Shown one piece after another: positions 1 to 5,561 of a DNA stretch of 5,561 bases. Made by a program: the position numbers and the translations under genes. How positions within the stretch are numbered: the stretch's first letter is position 1; every line of letters begins with the position of its first letter. The notes beneath the pieces were generated by a model. That model ran no database searches and was not told where the DNA came from. It saw only the letters and a program-made list of their open reading frames with translations. Origin of the DNA: Candidatus Aminicenantota bacterium (GTDB taxonomy: Bacteria > Acidobacteriota > Aminicenantia > Aminicenantales > Aminicenantaceae); NCBI GenBank assembly GCA_023135995.1, contig JAGLRY010000400.1:1-5561 (forward strand), given 5' to 3'.

Positions 1-2
1 TG

Positions 3-794
3 CTGCTGCTTTCACCTTTTCATCTTCGCGCTGATGATAAATTAGCAGTGAAAATGAGCTTTGGCCTCGCGTATGGCGGGAAAGTGGAAGGGCAAGCTGT
101 ATCCACAACAGGTTTTTTTGGGTATCAAGCCGCCGAACCGGAAAAAGCAGGCTCAGGAATGGATTTCACCTTGGAGTTCATCTACCAGCTCAATCCAAAC
201 TTTGGCCTTTCCCTGGGATTCGGTTTTATCAACAAGTCCTTGCAGGGTCATTCAGGAATATTCACAGACGACCAGGTCATGTTGGCAACTTTCTGGTATG
301 AGCCAAAGTTCACTTCAGAAATCTACCCGCTTACCCTATCTGGTATCTTTTCTCTCCCTTTATCAGACAGTTTCGATCTTAATCTTCTTGGAGGAGTGGG
401 ATATTATTTCGGAAACGTAGAAGTCACGGATCCCAACAGGAGTGTTTTAACCGACAATCCCGATTACTTCTGGTACCACTTCACTTGGATCATGAAAAGC
501 AAAGTGAACTCAATCGGATTTCACGGAGGGGGTGGACTCGACATCACGCTGGGCGGGGGACTGATCATCTCTCTGGAAGCCATCTACAGAAGTGTGAGCT
601 TTAATAATTTCGAGACTTCGGTCATCCAAGACCTTATCACCTATAATCCTCCTGAAGGGCTCTGGGGAAATTCGACATTTCTCTACGCCGAACAGAAGGC
701 GGGAGAAGTTGATATGGGAGATCTGGAATACCCGGTCACGAATTTTAGCCTGACTGGTTTTGTATTCAAAGCGGGCTTTAAATTGAGATTCTAG
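3..794 (+). CDS. Outer-membrane beta-barrel protein, 5'-truncated by the window edge
   Basis: The reading frame is open to the left edge. Its first visible codons give LLLSPFHLRADDKLAVKMSF, which looks like the end of a signal peptide (hydrophobic run, then a possible cleavage after LRA) followed by the mature N-terminus. The GTG at 48 is therefore unlikely to be the true start, which should lie upstream of the window. The rest alternates short polar/hydrophobic strands with glycine-rich turns and many aromatics, including a GGGG...GGG patch around 530-560. It ends in FKLRF, and a C-terminal phenylalanine is the usual recognition signal for the BAM outer-membrane assembly machinery. About 263 residues are visible, which suits a small 8-12 strand barrel. 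I infer an outer-membrane location; the cargo or role is unknown and no specific family is recognised. It ends 11 nt from the convergent gene on the other strand. Confidence 0.72.
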   Translation: MLLSPFHLRADDKLAVKMSFGLAYGGKVEGQAVSTTGFFGYQAAEPEKAGSGMDFTLEFIYQLNPNFGLSLGFGFINKSLQGHSGIFTDDQVMLATFWYEPKFTSEIYPLTLSGIFSLPLSDSFDLNLLGGVGYYFGNVEVTDPNRSVLTDNPDYFWYHFTWIMKSKVNSIGFHGGGGLDITLGGGLIISLEAIYRSVSFNNFETSVIQDLITYNPPEGLWGNSTFLYAEQKAGEVDMGDLEYPVTNFSLTGFVFKAGFKLRF

Positions 795-805
795 AATGTC
801 CTTCT

Positions 806-1324
806 CTAAATCTCTTTGAGTAATTTCTTCTTATTCTTTATGGCCTGAAGAACACCGGGAAGAACGAGTTCTTTTCCCTTATCGTCAAAGTCACTTTTTA
901 TGATCTCTGTCTGATCTTCCAGAACAAAATATGTGAGGACTTTTGCGTATTTGGCGATCCCTATGACAGGTCTTCCTTTACTGCGTTCCATGTAAGTGAT
1001 TTGGATCGTTACTTTTTTCTTTTCATCGACATCCTGAACCAATATCACAACATGGATATCCTTATTTGTATCGTCGTCGTCTTCTCCCACAAAGAATTCT
1101 CTCTTGATAAAATCGTACCCAGGATATTTTTCGAACCCTTTCACCTCCTGGTAAATCTCTTTAAGAATCTGGGAAGTATCATTTTTCTCGATGGAAATCA
1201 CGGAAAGTCGTACAGGGAATACGAATTCAGACAGGCATAAAAGGAGAGAAAAAACAGCCAAGCCGCTGAAAACCTTTTTAGCCGCTGAAAACCTCATTCT
1301 CCCTGCATTTTTATTCTCCCACAT
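806..1324 (-). CDS. Hypothetical small exported or membrane-anchored protein
   Basis: A 172-residue protein from the first ATG (1324). The second ATG (residue 10, at 1297) gives a more natural export signal: MRFSAAKK followed by a hydrophobic stretch of roughly residues 18-32. I favour 806-1297 on that ground, although neither ATG has a well-spaced Shine-Dalgarno (GGGAG lies only 1 nt before the second). The LLLC at residues 27-30 is not a good lipobox because the residue before Cys is Leu. The mature part is highly charged, with an acidic GEDDDD run (80-85), a beta-rich middle (HVVILVQDVD, VTIQITYMER) and a basic lysine-rich C-terminus (163-170). I recognise no family. The protein probably acts in the periplasm or is held to the inner membrane. 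It is transcribed alone and converges tail-to-tail on the beta-barrel gene. A 15-bp direct repeat lies in its signal-peptide region. Confidence 0.6.
   Translation of the reverse strand: MWENKNAGRMRFSAAKKVFSGLAVFSLLLCLSEFVFPVRLSVISIEKNDTSQILKEIYQEVKGFEKYPGYDFIKREFFVGEDDDDTNKDIHVVILVQDVDEKKKVTIQITYMERSKGRPVIGIAKYAKVLTYFVLEDQTEIIKSDFDDKGKELVLPGVLQAIKNKKKLLKEI
1261..1294. repeat. 15-bp direct repeat with 19-bp period in the signal-peptide codons
   Basis: The 15-mer AGCCGCTGAAAACCT occurs at 1261-1275 and again at 1280-1294, separated by TTTT. On the minus strand the two copies are read in different frames, as RFSAA and then as part of KKVFSGL, because 19 is not a multiple of 3. This looks like a recent small tandem duplication at the 5' end of the minus-strand gene. 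Confidence 0.8.
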
Positions 1325-1497
1325 TTTGGGCGTAATTTCACTTTTTTGTTCAAGATATAAGCACCCCTAAAACCGTGAACGTCATTCATCACGCTTTCAG
1401 GGATGCTTTCGTTCAAGATTAAACGCAGCGTTTCAAGGCTAAGCGAGAAAGACAAAAATTCACCCCTTTATTCCACCTCTTACGGTGATTGATACTA
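1325..1497. other. Intergenic region with short repeats, no gene seen
   Basis: This gap lies between divergent genes, so it should hold the promoters of the minus-strand exported protein and of the plus-strand zinc-ribbon ORF, but I see no convincing -35/-10 pair on either strand. GTTCAAGAT occurs at 1348-1356 and 1411-1419, and TTCAAG again at 1432-1437. GCTTTC occurs twice with a 12-bp spacing (1393-1398, 1405-1410). Two small hairpins are possible: CGTGA/TCACG (1374-1378 with 1389-1393) and AAACG-CAG-CGTTT (1421-1433). The density of short repeats suggests a dispersed non-coding repeat, but this cannot be shown from one copy. Confidence 0.4.
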
Positions 1498-1560
1498 TCA
1501 TTGGATAAGGCCATACTGTGTATGGCATAGCCAAGGTTTGCCTAGGTTCTTATCCAATGA
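1498..1560. repeat. Nested inverted-repeat element, potential three-way junction
   Basis: An outer perfect 12-bp inverted repeat, TCATTGGATAAG (1498-1509) and CTTATCCAATGA (1549-1560), encloses two further hairpins. The first is GCCATAC-TGT-GTATGGC (1510-1526, 7 bp perfect). The second is CCAAGG-TTTG-CCTAGG (1531-1546, 5 of 6 pairs). Only ATAG and TT are left unpaired at the junction. No T-run follows on either strand, so it is not a plain intrinsic terminator. The right arm contains the ATG of the zinc-ribbon ORF (1557-1559), and the AAGG at 1507-1510 and the GTG at 1518 are also in paired segments. It could be an RNA control element for that ORF or a small mobile-type palindromic repeat of the REP or MITE kind. 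Confidence 0.65.
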
Positions 1561-1736
1561 AACAGACTGAAATATTGTGTCCCTATTGTAAAAATTCACA
1601 TCTCCGTGAAATAAGGCTCCCTCCTCAATCCATGAATTCTATATGGGGAGACGAAGCAAAAACAGAGAATATCAGACTGTTTTATGTGTGTTTATCTTGC
1701 ACAAAAATGCTAAGCGAAGAAGAATTGAATATTTAG
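1557..1736 (+). CDS. Small zinc-ribbon-like protein, hypothetical
   Basis: A 59-residue ORF from the ATG at 1557. It has two CxxC knuckles, CPYC at residues 8-11 and CLSC at 45-48, separated by 33 residues, which is the layout of a zinc ribbon. A basic/proline segment (REIRLPPQ) and an acidic C-terminus (SEEELNI) complete it. An in-frame GTG at 1518 would add 13 residues and is preceded by AAGG at 7 nt, a better-placed ribosome site than anything before the ATG. The extra residues (VYGIAKVCLGSYP) come entirely from the inverted-repeat element, so I prefer the ATG. No family is recognised. Zinc ribbons of this size may bind nucleic acid or a protein partner, but nothing here says which. It may also be a remnant of a larger protein. 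Confidence 0.5.
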   Translation: MKQTEILCPYCKNSHLREIRLPPQSMNSIWGDEAKTENIRLFYVCLSCTKMLSEEELNI

Positions 1737-1874
1737 CCTCTCATTTTTTCAATTTTGTTTAAATTCACACGACTAAAAGGATGGATTAAGTTGTGGTTTA
1801 TCAAAAATATCTACATTTCTATTTATTGTTCTACCAATTTAAGACCTTCTGGGGGGTGATGGGCCAAAGAACTT

Positions 1875-1881
1875 AGGGAGG
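1875..1881 (+). promoter_or_regulatory. Strong ribosome binding site of the PAS-domain gene
   Basis: AGGGAGG ends 4 nt before the ATG at 1886. It closely matches the anti-Shine-Dalgarno sequence, fixes the start of the PAS-domain gene and suggests efficient translation. Confidence 0.75.
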
Positions 1882-1885
1882 ATCC

Positions 1886-2365
1886 ATGGACGCAAATAAA
1901 ATTTTTGCAGATAAGTACGGCAAAGATCTGATGGAGCTACACAAGTTAATGGTTGAATTGGAGCAAATCGACATTGTAAGGCAGCGTTCAGGAAAACCGC
2001 ACTGGAAAGCAGAAAAGGAATACAGAGATTTTTTTGCCAAGCAAACAAAAGCAGTGGCGATTGTCCAGAACGGCGTCTTCGTCCGGGCAAACACCCAGAT
2101 ATCAGAAATGATAGACTGTTCTCCAGAAGAGATCATCGGAAGCCCTTTTGGACAGTATATACATCCCAGTGAACGACAAAGAGTACAAAAGAACTACGAG
2201 AACAGGATTGAGGGGAAAGAAGCGCCTATCATCTATAAGACCATTGCCCAACATAAAGATGGAAGAAACATTTATGTTATTTTAAAGGCAGGGGCGATCA
2301 CATTTTGGGAAAAACCCGCTATTTTCCTTATTGCAGAAATAGATCCCGATCAAAAAGATAAATAA
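1886..2365 (+). CDS. Stand-alone PAS-domain protein
   Basis: A 159-residue soluble protein with no signal peptide or membrane segment. Residues 1-45 look helical and charged (a likely linker or dimerising helix). Residues about 46-153 read as a PAS fold: EYRDFFAKQTKAVAIVQNG, then the FVRANTQISEMIDCSPEEIIG segment typical of PAS (an N followed by a helix, with the 'sPEEiiG' motif), FGQYIHPSERQRV, and a final pair of strands (NIYVILKAGAITF, KPAIFLIAEID). PAS domains sense small ligands, redox state or protein partners. There is no kinase, GGDEF, HTH or other output domain and the protein stops just after the fold, so it would have to act by binding a partner. That partner is not evident among the neighbours. 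The start is fixed by the ribosome site just upstream. It appears to be monocistronic, with 149 nt upstream and 249 nt downstream. Confidence 0.85.
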   Translation: MDANKIFADKYGKDLMELHKLMVELEQIDIVRQRSGKPHWKAEKEYRDFFAKQTKAVAIVQNGVFVRANTQISEMIDCSPEEIIGSPFGQYIHPSERQRVQKNYENRIEGKEAPIIYKTIAQHKDGRNIYVILKAGAITFWEKPAIFLIAEIDPDQKDK

Positions 2366-2547
2366 ATGAAGTGAAAGTGAATCCCCTTCGGTTTTGATCA
2401 AATTGCAGTAAAATTCGTGACTTCATCCTTTGCGCCTCGCGCCGACCCAACCTAACCACTAAATTAACCTCAACTCGTGAATAATCCAGGTTAGGTAGAC
2501 AACTTACATAACTCTGCAACCTTTTTCTATTTCACTTCGTATAAGTA
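2366..2547. other. Intergenic region between PAS and PadR genes
   Basis: No gene is seen. The first half holds a C-rich stretch (about 2425-2460) unlike its AT-rich surroundings. An 8-bp inverted repeat, ACCTAACC (2450-2457) and GGTTAGGT (2489-2496), has a 31-nt loop, and related short motifs (AACCT, CCTAAC) recur inside and beside it. No convincing terminator for the PAS gene is visible. The right part becomes AT-rich and leads into the palindrome before the PadR gene. Confidence 0.4.
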
Positions 2548-2576
2548 ATATATGTATTTATGATAAATATATATAT
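2548..2576. promoter_or_regulatory. Probable PadR operator, 29-bp AT-rich palindrome
   Basis: A near-perfect palindrome centred on 2562. The inner arms TATTTA (2555-2560) and TAAATA (2564-2569) flank TGA, and the outer arms ATATAT (2548-2553) and ATATAT (2571-2576) also match; only the 2554/2570 pair breaks symmetry. It lies 38 nt before the ATG of the PadR gene. PadR dimers bind palindromes in their own promoters, so autoregulation of the regulator-permease operon is a reasonable inference. A TATGAT at 2559-2564 could serve as a -10 box inside the palindrome, in which case bound repressor would block RNA polymerase; the matching -35 is weak. Confidence 0.6.
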
Positions 2577-2614
2577 CGGTTTTTAAGGCAGTAAATAAAT
2601 ATTGAGGTTACACA

Positions 2615-2944
2615 ATGGTCGAACTCACAAGAAATGAAGAACTGATCCTTCTTTCCATCTGGAAACTCAAAGATGGAGCATACGGCGTAACGATAAGGGA
2701 AAATTTCCAGAAAATCACAGGCAAAACCCTCAATTATGGATCTCTCTACAACACACTCTACCTCCTGCTCCGGAAAGGCCTTGTTGCTACTCAAGAAAGT
2801 GAACCCCTCTCGAAGAAAGGAGGCCGGCGAAAGATCCTCTATTCGCTGACTCGCGAAGGCGAAAAGGTCCTCGGAACTGTCCAGAAAATGCACAAGCTTG
2901 CCTGGAATGATGTTCCAGACCTAGCCATGGGGAAGAAAAAGTGA
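2615..2944 (+). CDS. PadR-family transcriptional regulator
   Basis: A 109-residue winged-helix DNA-binding protein. Residues 3-35 form the first helices (TRNEELILLSIWKLKDGAYGVTI). Residues 37-57 contain the PadR-typical recognition segment (GSLYNTLYLLLRKGLV). The wing follows, with the GGRRK turn at 69-73 and YSLTREGEKVL at 76-86. The length suits the short PadR type, which dimerises through a C-terminal helix (about 83-97). GAGG at 2604-2607, 7 nt before the ATG, supports the start. Its last codons overlap the permease gene by 4 nt (GTGA), so the two are almost certainly co-transcribed and translationally coupled. Small PadR genes directly before FtsX-like permeases are a recurrent pairing in Acidobacteriota and related lineages. 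The expected role is repression of this operon until an unknown signal, often a toxic compound, relieves it; the inducer cannot be read from the sequence. Confidence 0.93.
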   Translation: MVELTRNEELILLSIWKLKDGAYGVTIRENFQKITGKTLNYGSLYNTLYLLLRKGLVATQESEPLSKKGGRRKILYSLTREGEKVLGTVQKMHKLAWNDVPDLAMGKKK

Positions 2945-5556
2945 AAAAACGACCTTTTCGCCCGCCAAAGTTTTTCATGCACATCCTCCGCCGGCTCTCC
3001 CTCTATGAGGAGATGTTCGCCATTTCCAAGGATTTCGAGATCGAATATGAGGACATCGCAGCGAACCACGGCCGTGTGAAAGGATTTTTCTGGTTGATAG
3101 GGAACACATTGCTGGTCTCTTACTATTACTTTGTTCTAACCACAAAATGGAGGACTGTCATGTTCAGGAATTACCTCAAGATCGCGTTCAGGCAATTGAT
3201 GAAGCATAAAGGCTTTTCCATTATCAACATTTCGGGTTTGGCGCTCGGAATGACGGCCTGTCTATTGATGCTGATGTTTGTTGTGAACGAAACGAGCTAC
3301 GATAATTTTCATCCCAATAAAGACAGGATATTCCGCGTGATCACCGATTGGGGGAAAGAAGGAAGTCGAATGAAATTTGCTGGTGCGATGCCGGCCATCG
3401 CTCCCACTCTCAATGAAGAAGTCCCGGAAGTCGAAGTCGCCGCAAGAGTGAGACGCATGACTAAAACTGTCATAACAGATGCGGAAAATCAGACCGTCAA
3501 AGAAGACAACGCTTTTTATGGAGACCCGGAAATCTTTGATATTTTCAACTGGATTCTTCTCGAAGGCGACAAATCAAGCGTGTTGGACGAACCTTATAGC
3601 GTTGTCCTCTCTCACAAGATCGCCCGCAAATATTTTGGGAGCAATGATGCCATAGGCCAAATCTTAACGATCAATAACAGCCCTTACAAAATAACCGGTG
3701 TGATGAAAGACCTGCCAGCCAATACCCATCTGAACTGTGAGATTCTAGTCTCTTATGCAACGGTAGAGGCATTGGGCGAGTACCCCGACAAACCATGGAA
3801 CGTTTGGGGAGATGATTACAATTACATCGTGCTCAAAGAAAATGTTCCTGCAGAAAATATTCATAAAAAGCTGAATAGGCTGTTGATTAAGAATGCGGGC
3901 GATTGGTATCGAGGCCGAATGGATTTGATACCGCAGCCTCTTTCGGCCATTCACTGGGATAACGAATCCCGGGGAGACATCGGGCCAAAGGGAAATTATC
4001 TCTATGTCTATCTTTTCCTTTCGGCATCTATCCTTGTGCTTCTCATCGCATGCTTCAACTTTATGAATCTCTCCACATCCAGGTATGTGGACCGGATGAA
4101 AGAGGTGGGAGTTCGGAAAGTGGTGGGTGCCAACAGACAGCAACTGATCTATCAATTTCTTGTTGAGTCGATTTTGGTATCGTTAATAGCCGCTGCCATA
4201 GGCATCTATTTATTTATTCTTCTGAATAAAAGCCTCTATGCGCTCCTCAACATTGAATTTGTCGTGAGTTCCAGCCACGCGATCTACCTTTACGGGATCA
4301 TTGTATTGCTCGTTCTCGTGGTCGGCCTTTTTGCCGGCGGCTACCCCGCATTCTTTCTCTCCAGGTTCCGCCCGGTGGATATTATCAAAAGCGGATTTTG
4401 GGGAGTCAGAAACAAGTTATCATTCCGCCATATTTTGGTCGTACTGCAATTCAGCATCTCCATATTGCTTATAGTGGGCACTTTAGTCGTTTATCAGCAG
4501 CTTAATTTTATGAAAAACTCCGACCTCGGATTTGAAAAGAAGAATGTCCTGTTGGTGCAATTTCCCTGGGGAAATGAAGAAGTGAAACAAAAGTATCCTG
4601 TCCTCAGAGACGAATTGCTGAACAATCCGAATGTTTTGAGCGTTTCTGGGATTTATACAGTGCCTGGCGTAAACAGCCAGTTCCAAATGGGCGCCAGGAA
4701 AGCTGGCGACGACCCCGAAAAAACGGTCACACTCCAAGCTTTGCCCGCAGATTTCGGATTTGTTCAGTCCATGGGGCTGCAACTGATCGAGGGCCGCGAC
4801 TTATCAAAAGATTACGCTTTGGATGATCGGGAAAGCGCAATATTGAATGAAACAGCCGTAAAGGTTTTAGGATTGGAAGATCCCGTCGGGACAAAGCTTC
4901 TTATTCCGCGTGACCAAGAGATGTCGGAGATGACGGTGGTGGGCGTTATTAGAGATTTTCATGTCCAGTCTCTGCACAACACGATCAATCCGATGATCAT
5001 TTTTGTTGAGCCCAAAATGTATGCCATGATGGCCGTGAAAATAAATCCTTCGAACTCTGAGGAGACTGTCCAATCGCTTAAAGAGATCTGGAACAGTGTG
5101 CTCCCCTTTGCAAGCTTTAACTACAGATACATGGAAGATGCGTATCACAGCTTCTACAGGACGGAAGAAAAGACCGGAAAATTAATCACCATATTCACTT
5201 GTTTGGCGTTATTCGTATCGTGCCTGGGATTGTTTGGATTGGCCTCATTCATGACCTCAAAGAGAGTCAAGGAGATCGGGATCAGAAAAGTGTTGGGAGC
5301 GACAGCAGGGGGAATAACTGTCCTCTTATCCAAACAATTTACAAAATGGGTGATTATTTCGAATATTTTTGCGTGGCCTATCGCATACTATCTACTGAGC
5401 CGGTGGTTGGAAAACTTTGCGTACAGGATGAACTTAGGTCCAGTACCATTCCTGGTGAGTGGCGCTGTTGTTCTGTCAATTGCTGTCCTCACCGTGAGCT
5501 TCCAGGCAATCAGGGCCGCTCTGGCAAATCCTGTGGAATCGTTGCGGTACGAGTAG
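2941..5556 (+). CDS. FtsX/MacB-like ABC transporter permease with N-terminal permease prefix domain
   Basis: An 871-residue inner-membrane protein. Residues 1-73 resemble 'permease prefix domain 2' (RPPKFFMHILRRLSLYEE..., ending in a hydrophobic stretch at about 47-66). From residue 74 (MFRNYLKIAFRQLMKHKGFS) it is a canonical two-module permease of about 798 residues. Predicted membrane helices lie near 93-116, 354-374, 403-427, 447-470, 497-517, 745-768, 795-820 and 836-855. The large segments 118-350 and 520-740 are MacB-type periplasmic domains. The FtsX motif appears twice, as MKEVGVRKVVGA (386-397) and VKEIGIRKVLGA (776-787), each just after a helix, and the protein ends in NPVESLRYE. 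The GTG start overlaps the PadR stop and has GGGGAAG upstream. Such permeases normally work with a separate MacB/LolD-type ATPase, possibly for lipoprotein, peptide or drug export by mechanotransmission. None is in the window, so it may be an orphan permease or the ATPase may lie outside. Confidence 0.93.
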   Translation: MKKRPFRPPKFFMHILRRLSLYEEMFAISKDFEIEYEDIAANHGRVKGFFWLIGNTLLVSYYYFVLTTKWRTVMFRNYLKIAFRQLMKHKGFSIINISGLALGMTACLLMLMFVVNETSYDNFHPNKDRIFRVITDWGKEGSRMKFAGAMPAIAPTLNEEVPEVEVAARVRRMTKTVITDAENQTVKEDNAFYGDPEIFDIFNWILLEGDKSSVLDEPYSVVLSHKIARKYFGSNDAIGQILTINNSPYKITGVMKDLPANTHLNCEILVSYATVEALGEYPDKPWNVWGDDYNYIVLKENVPAENIHKKLNRLLIKNAGDWYRGRMDLIPQPLSAIHWDNESRGDIGPKGNYLYVYLFLSASILVLLIACFNFMNLSTSRYVDRMKEVGVRKVVGANRQQLIYQFLVESILVSLIAAAIGIYLFILLNKSLYALLNIEFVVSSSHAIYLYGIIVLLVLVVGLFAGGYPAFFLSRFRPVDIIKSGFWGVRNKLSFRHILVVLQFSISILLIVGTLVVYQQLNFMKNSDLGFEKKNVLLVQFPWGNEEVKQKYPVLRDELLNNPNVLSVSGIYTVPGVNSQFQMGARKAGDDPEKTVTLQALPADFGFVQSMGLQLIEGRDLSKDYALDDRESAILNETAVKVLGLEDPVGTKLLIPRDQEMSEMTVVGVIRDFHVQSLHNTINPMIIFVEPKMYAMMAVKINPSNSEETVQSLKEIWNSVLPFASFNYRYMEDAYHSFYRTEEKTGKLITIFTCLALFVSCLGLFGLASFMTSKRVKEIGIRKVLGATAGGITVLLSKQFTKWVIISNIFAWPIAYYLLSRWLENFAYRMNLGPVPFLVSGAVVLSIAVLTVSFQAIRAALANPVESLRYE
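3149..3162 (+). promoter_or_regulatory. Internal ribosome binding site and ATG at the prefix/permease junction
   Basis: GGAGG (3149-3153) stands 6 nt before an in-frame ATG (3160-3162), which is residue 74 of the long protein. MFRNYLKIAFRQLMKHKGFS is the usual N-terminus of prefix-less FtsX-like permeases. The site could therefore start a second, 798-residue product, or be a relic of the fusion between prefix and permease genes. Confidence 0.6.
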
Positions 5557-5561
5557 AATTT

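Noticed and set aside
48..50. GTG as the start of the beta-barrel gene
   Set aside because: The frame stays open to the window edge and the codons before it read as the end of a signal peptide, so the true start is upstream.
61..420. Overlapping ORF of 119 codons in another frame of the beta-barrel gene
   Set aside because: It overlaps a well-supported gene in a different frame and its product shows no domain or signal; it is a shadow.
1232..1245. Lipoprotein lipobox (LLLC) in the minus-strand exported protein
   Set aside because: The residue before the cysteine is leucine, which does not fit the usual G/A/S requirement of signal peptidase II.
1498..1560. tRNA gene or integron attC site
   Set aside because: The fold has only two inner hairpins with no anticodon arm or conserved tRNA bases, and the GTTRRRY/RYYYAAC ends of attC sites are absent.
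1557..1736. MqsA/YgiT-type antitoxin
   Set aside because: The two CxxC pairs and the LSEEE tail recall that zinc domain, but there is no HTH domain and no adjacent toxin gene.
2348..2399. GATCAAAA/TTTTGATC inverted repeat as a terminator of the PAS gene
   Set aside because: The stem is only 8 bp and AT-rich, the loop is 36 nt, part of it is coding, and no proper T-run follows.
3745..4155. Minus-strand ORF of 136 codons inside the permease, and similar ones at 4483-4782 and 4867-5148
   Set aside because: They are antisense to a clearly conserved permease and show no recognisable protein features.

Overview
The window reads as chromosomal DNA of a Gram-negative bacterium of moderate GC. A predicted outer-membrane beta-barrel shows that there is an outer membrane. 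A PadR-type repressor translationally coupled to a large two-module FtsX/MacB-like permease with an N-terminal 'permease prefix' region is an arrangement common in Acidobacteriota, Aminicenantes-like lineages and neighbouring FCB or Calditrichota-like groups. The phylum is an inference from gene style only; there is no marker gene here.

Layout. From the left edge to 794 is the 3' part of a secreted beta-barrel protein; its start and most of its signal peptide lie outside the window. It converges on a minus-strand gene (806-1324) for a small exported or membrane-anchored protein of unknown function. An AT-leaning gap follows (1325-1497). After it comes a compact inverted-repeat element (1498-1560) that folds on paper into a three-way junction and overlaps the start of a 59-residue zinc-ribbon-like ORF (1557-1736). 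A stand-alone PAS-domain protein (1886-2365) comes next, with a strong ribosome binding site. The following gap (2366-2614) ends in a 29-bp near-perfect AT-rich palindrome, the best candidate operator in the window.

The last module is a two-gene operon: a PadR-family regulator (2615-2944) overlapping by 4 nt (GTGA) an 871-residue FtsX-like permease (2941-5556). The permease has about 73 residues of prefix domain in front of a canonical permease. An internal ATG at 3160, preceded by GGAGG, sits exactly where the canonical permease begins, so a second, prefix-less product is possible. No ATPase gene is in the window.

How they work together: the PadR protein probably represses its own operon through the palindrome and so controls the permease. 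The other genes (beta-barrel, small exported protein, zinc ribbon, PAS) have no visible functional link to that operon or to each other. I found no transposase, CRISPR array, tRNA or rRNA. I do not claim a wholly new system. The points most worth a second look are the dual-start permease, the palindrome, and the structured element over the zinc-ribbon start.
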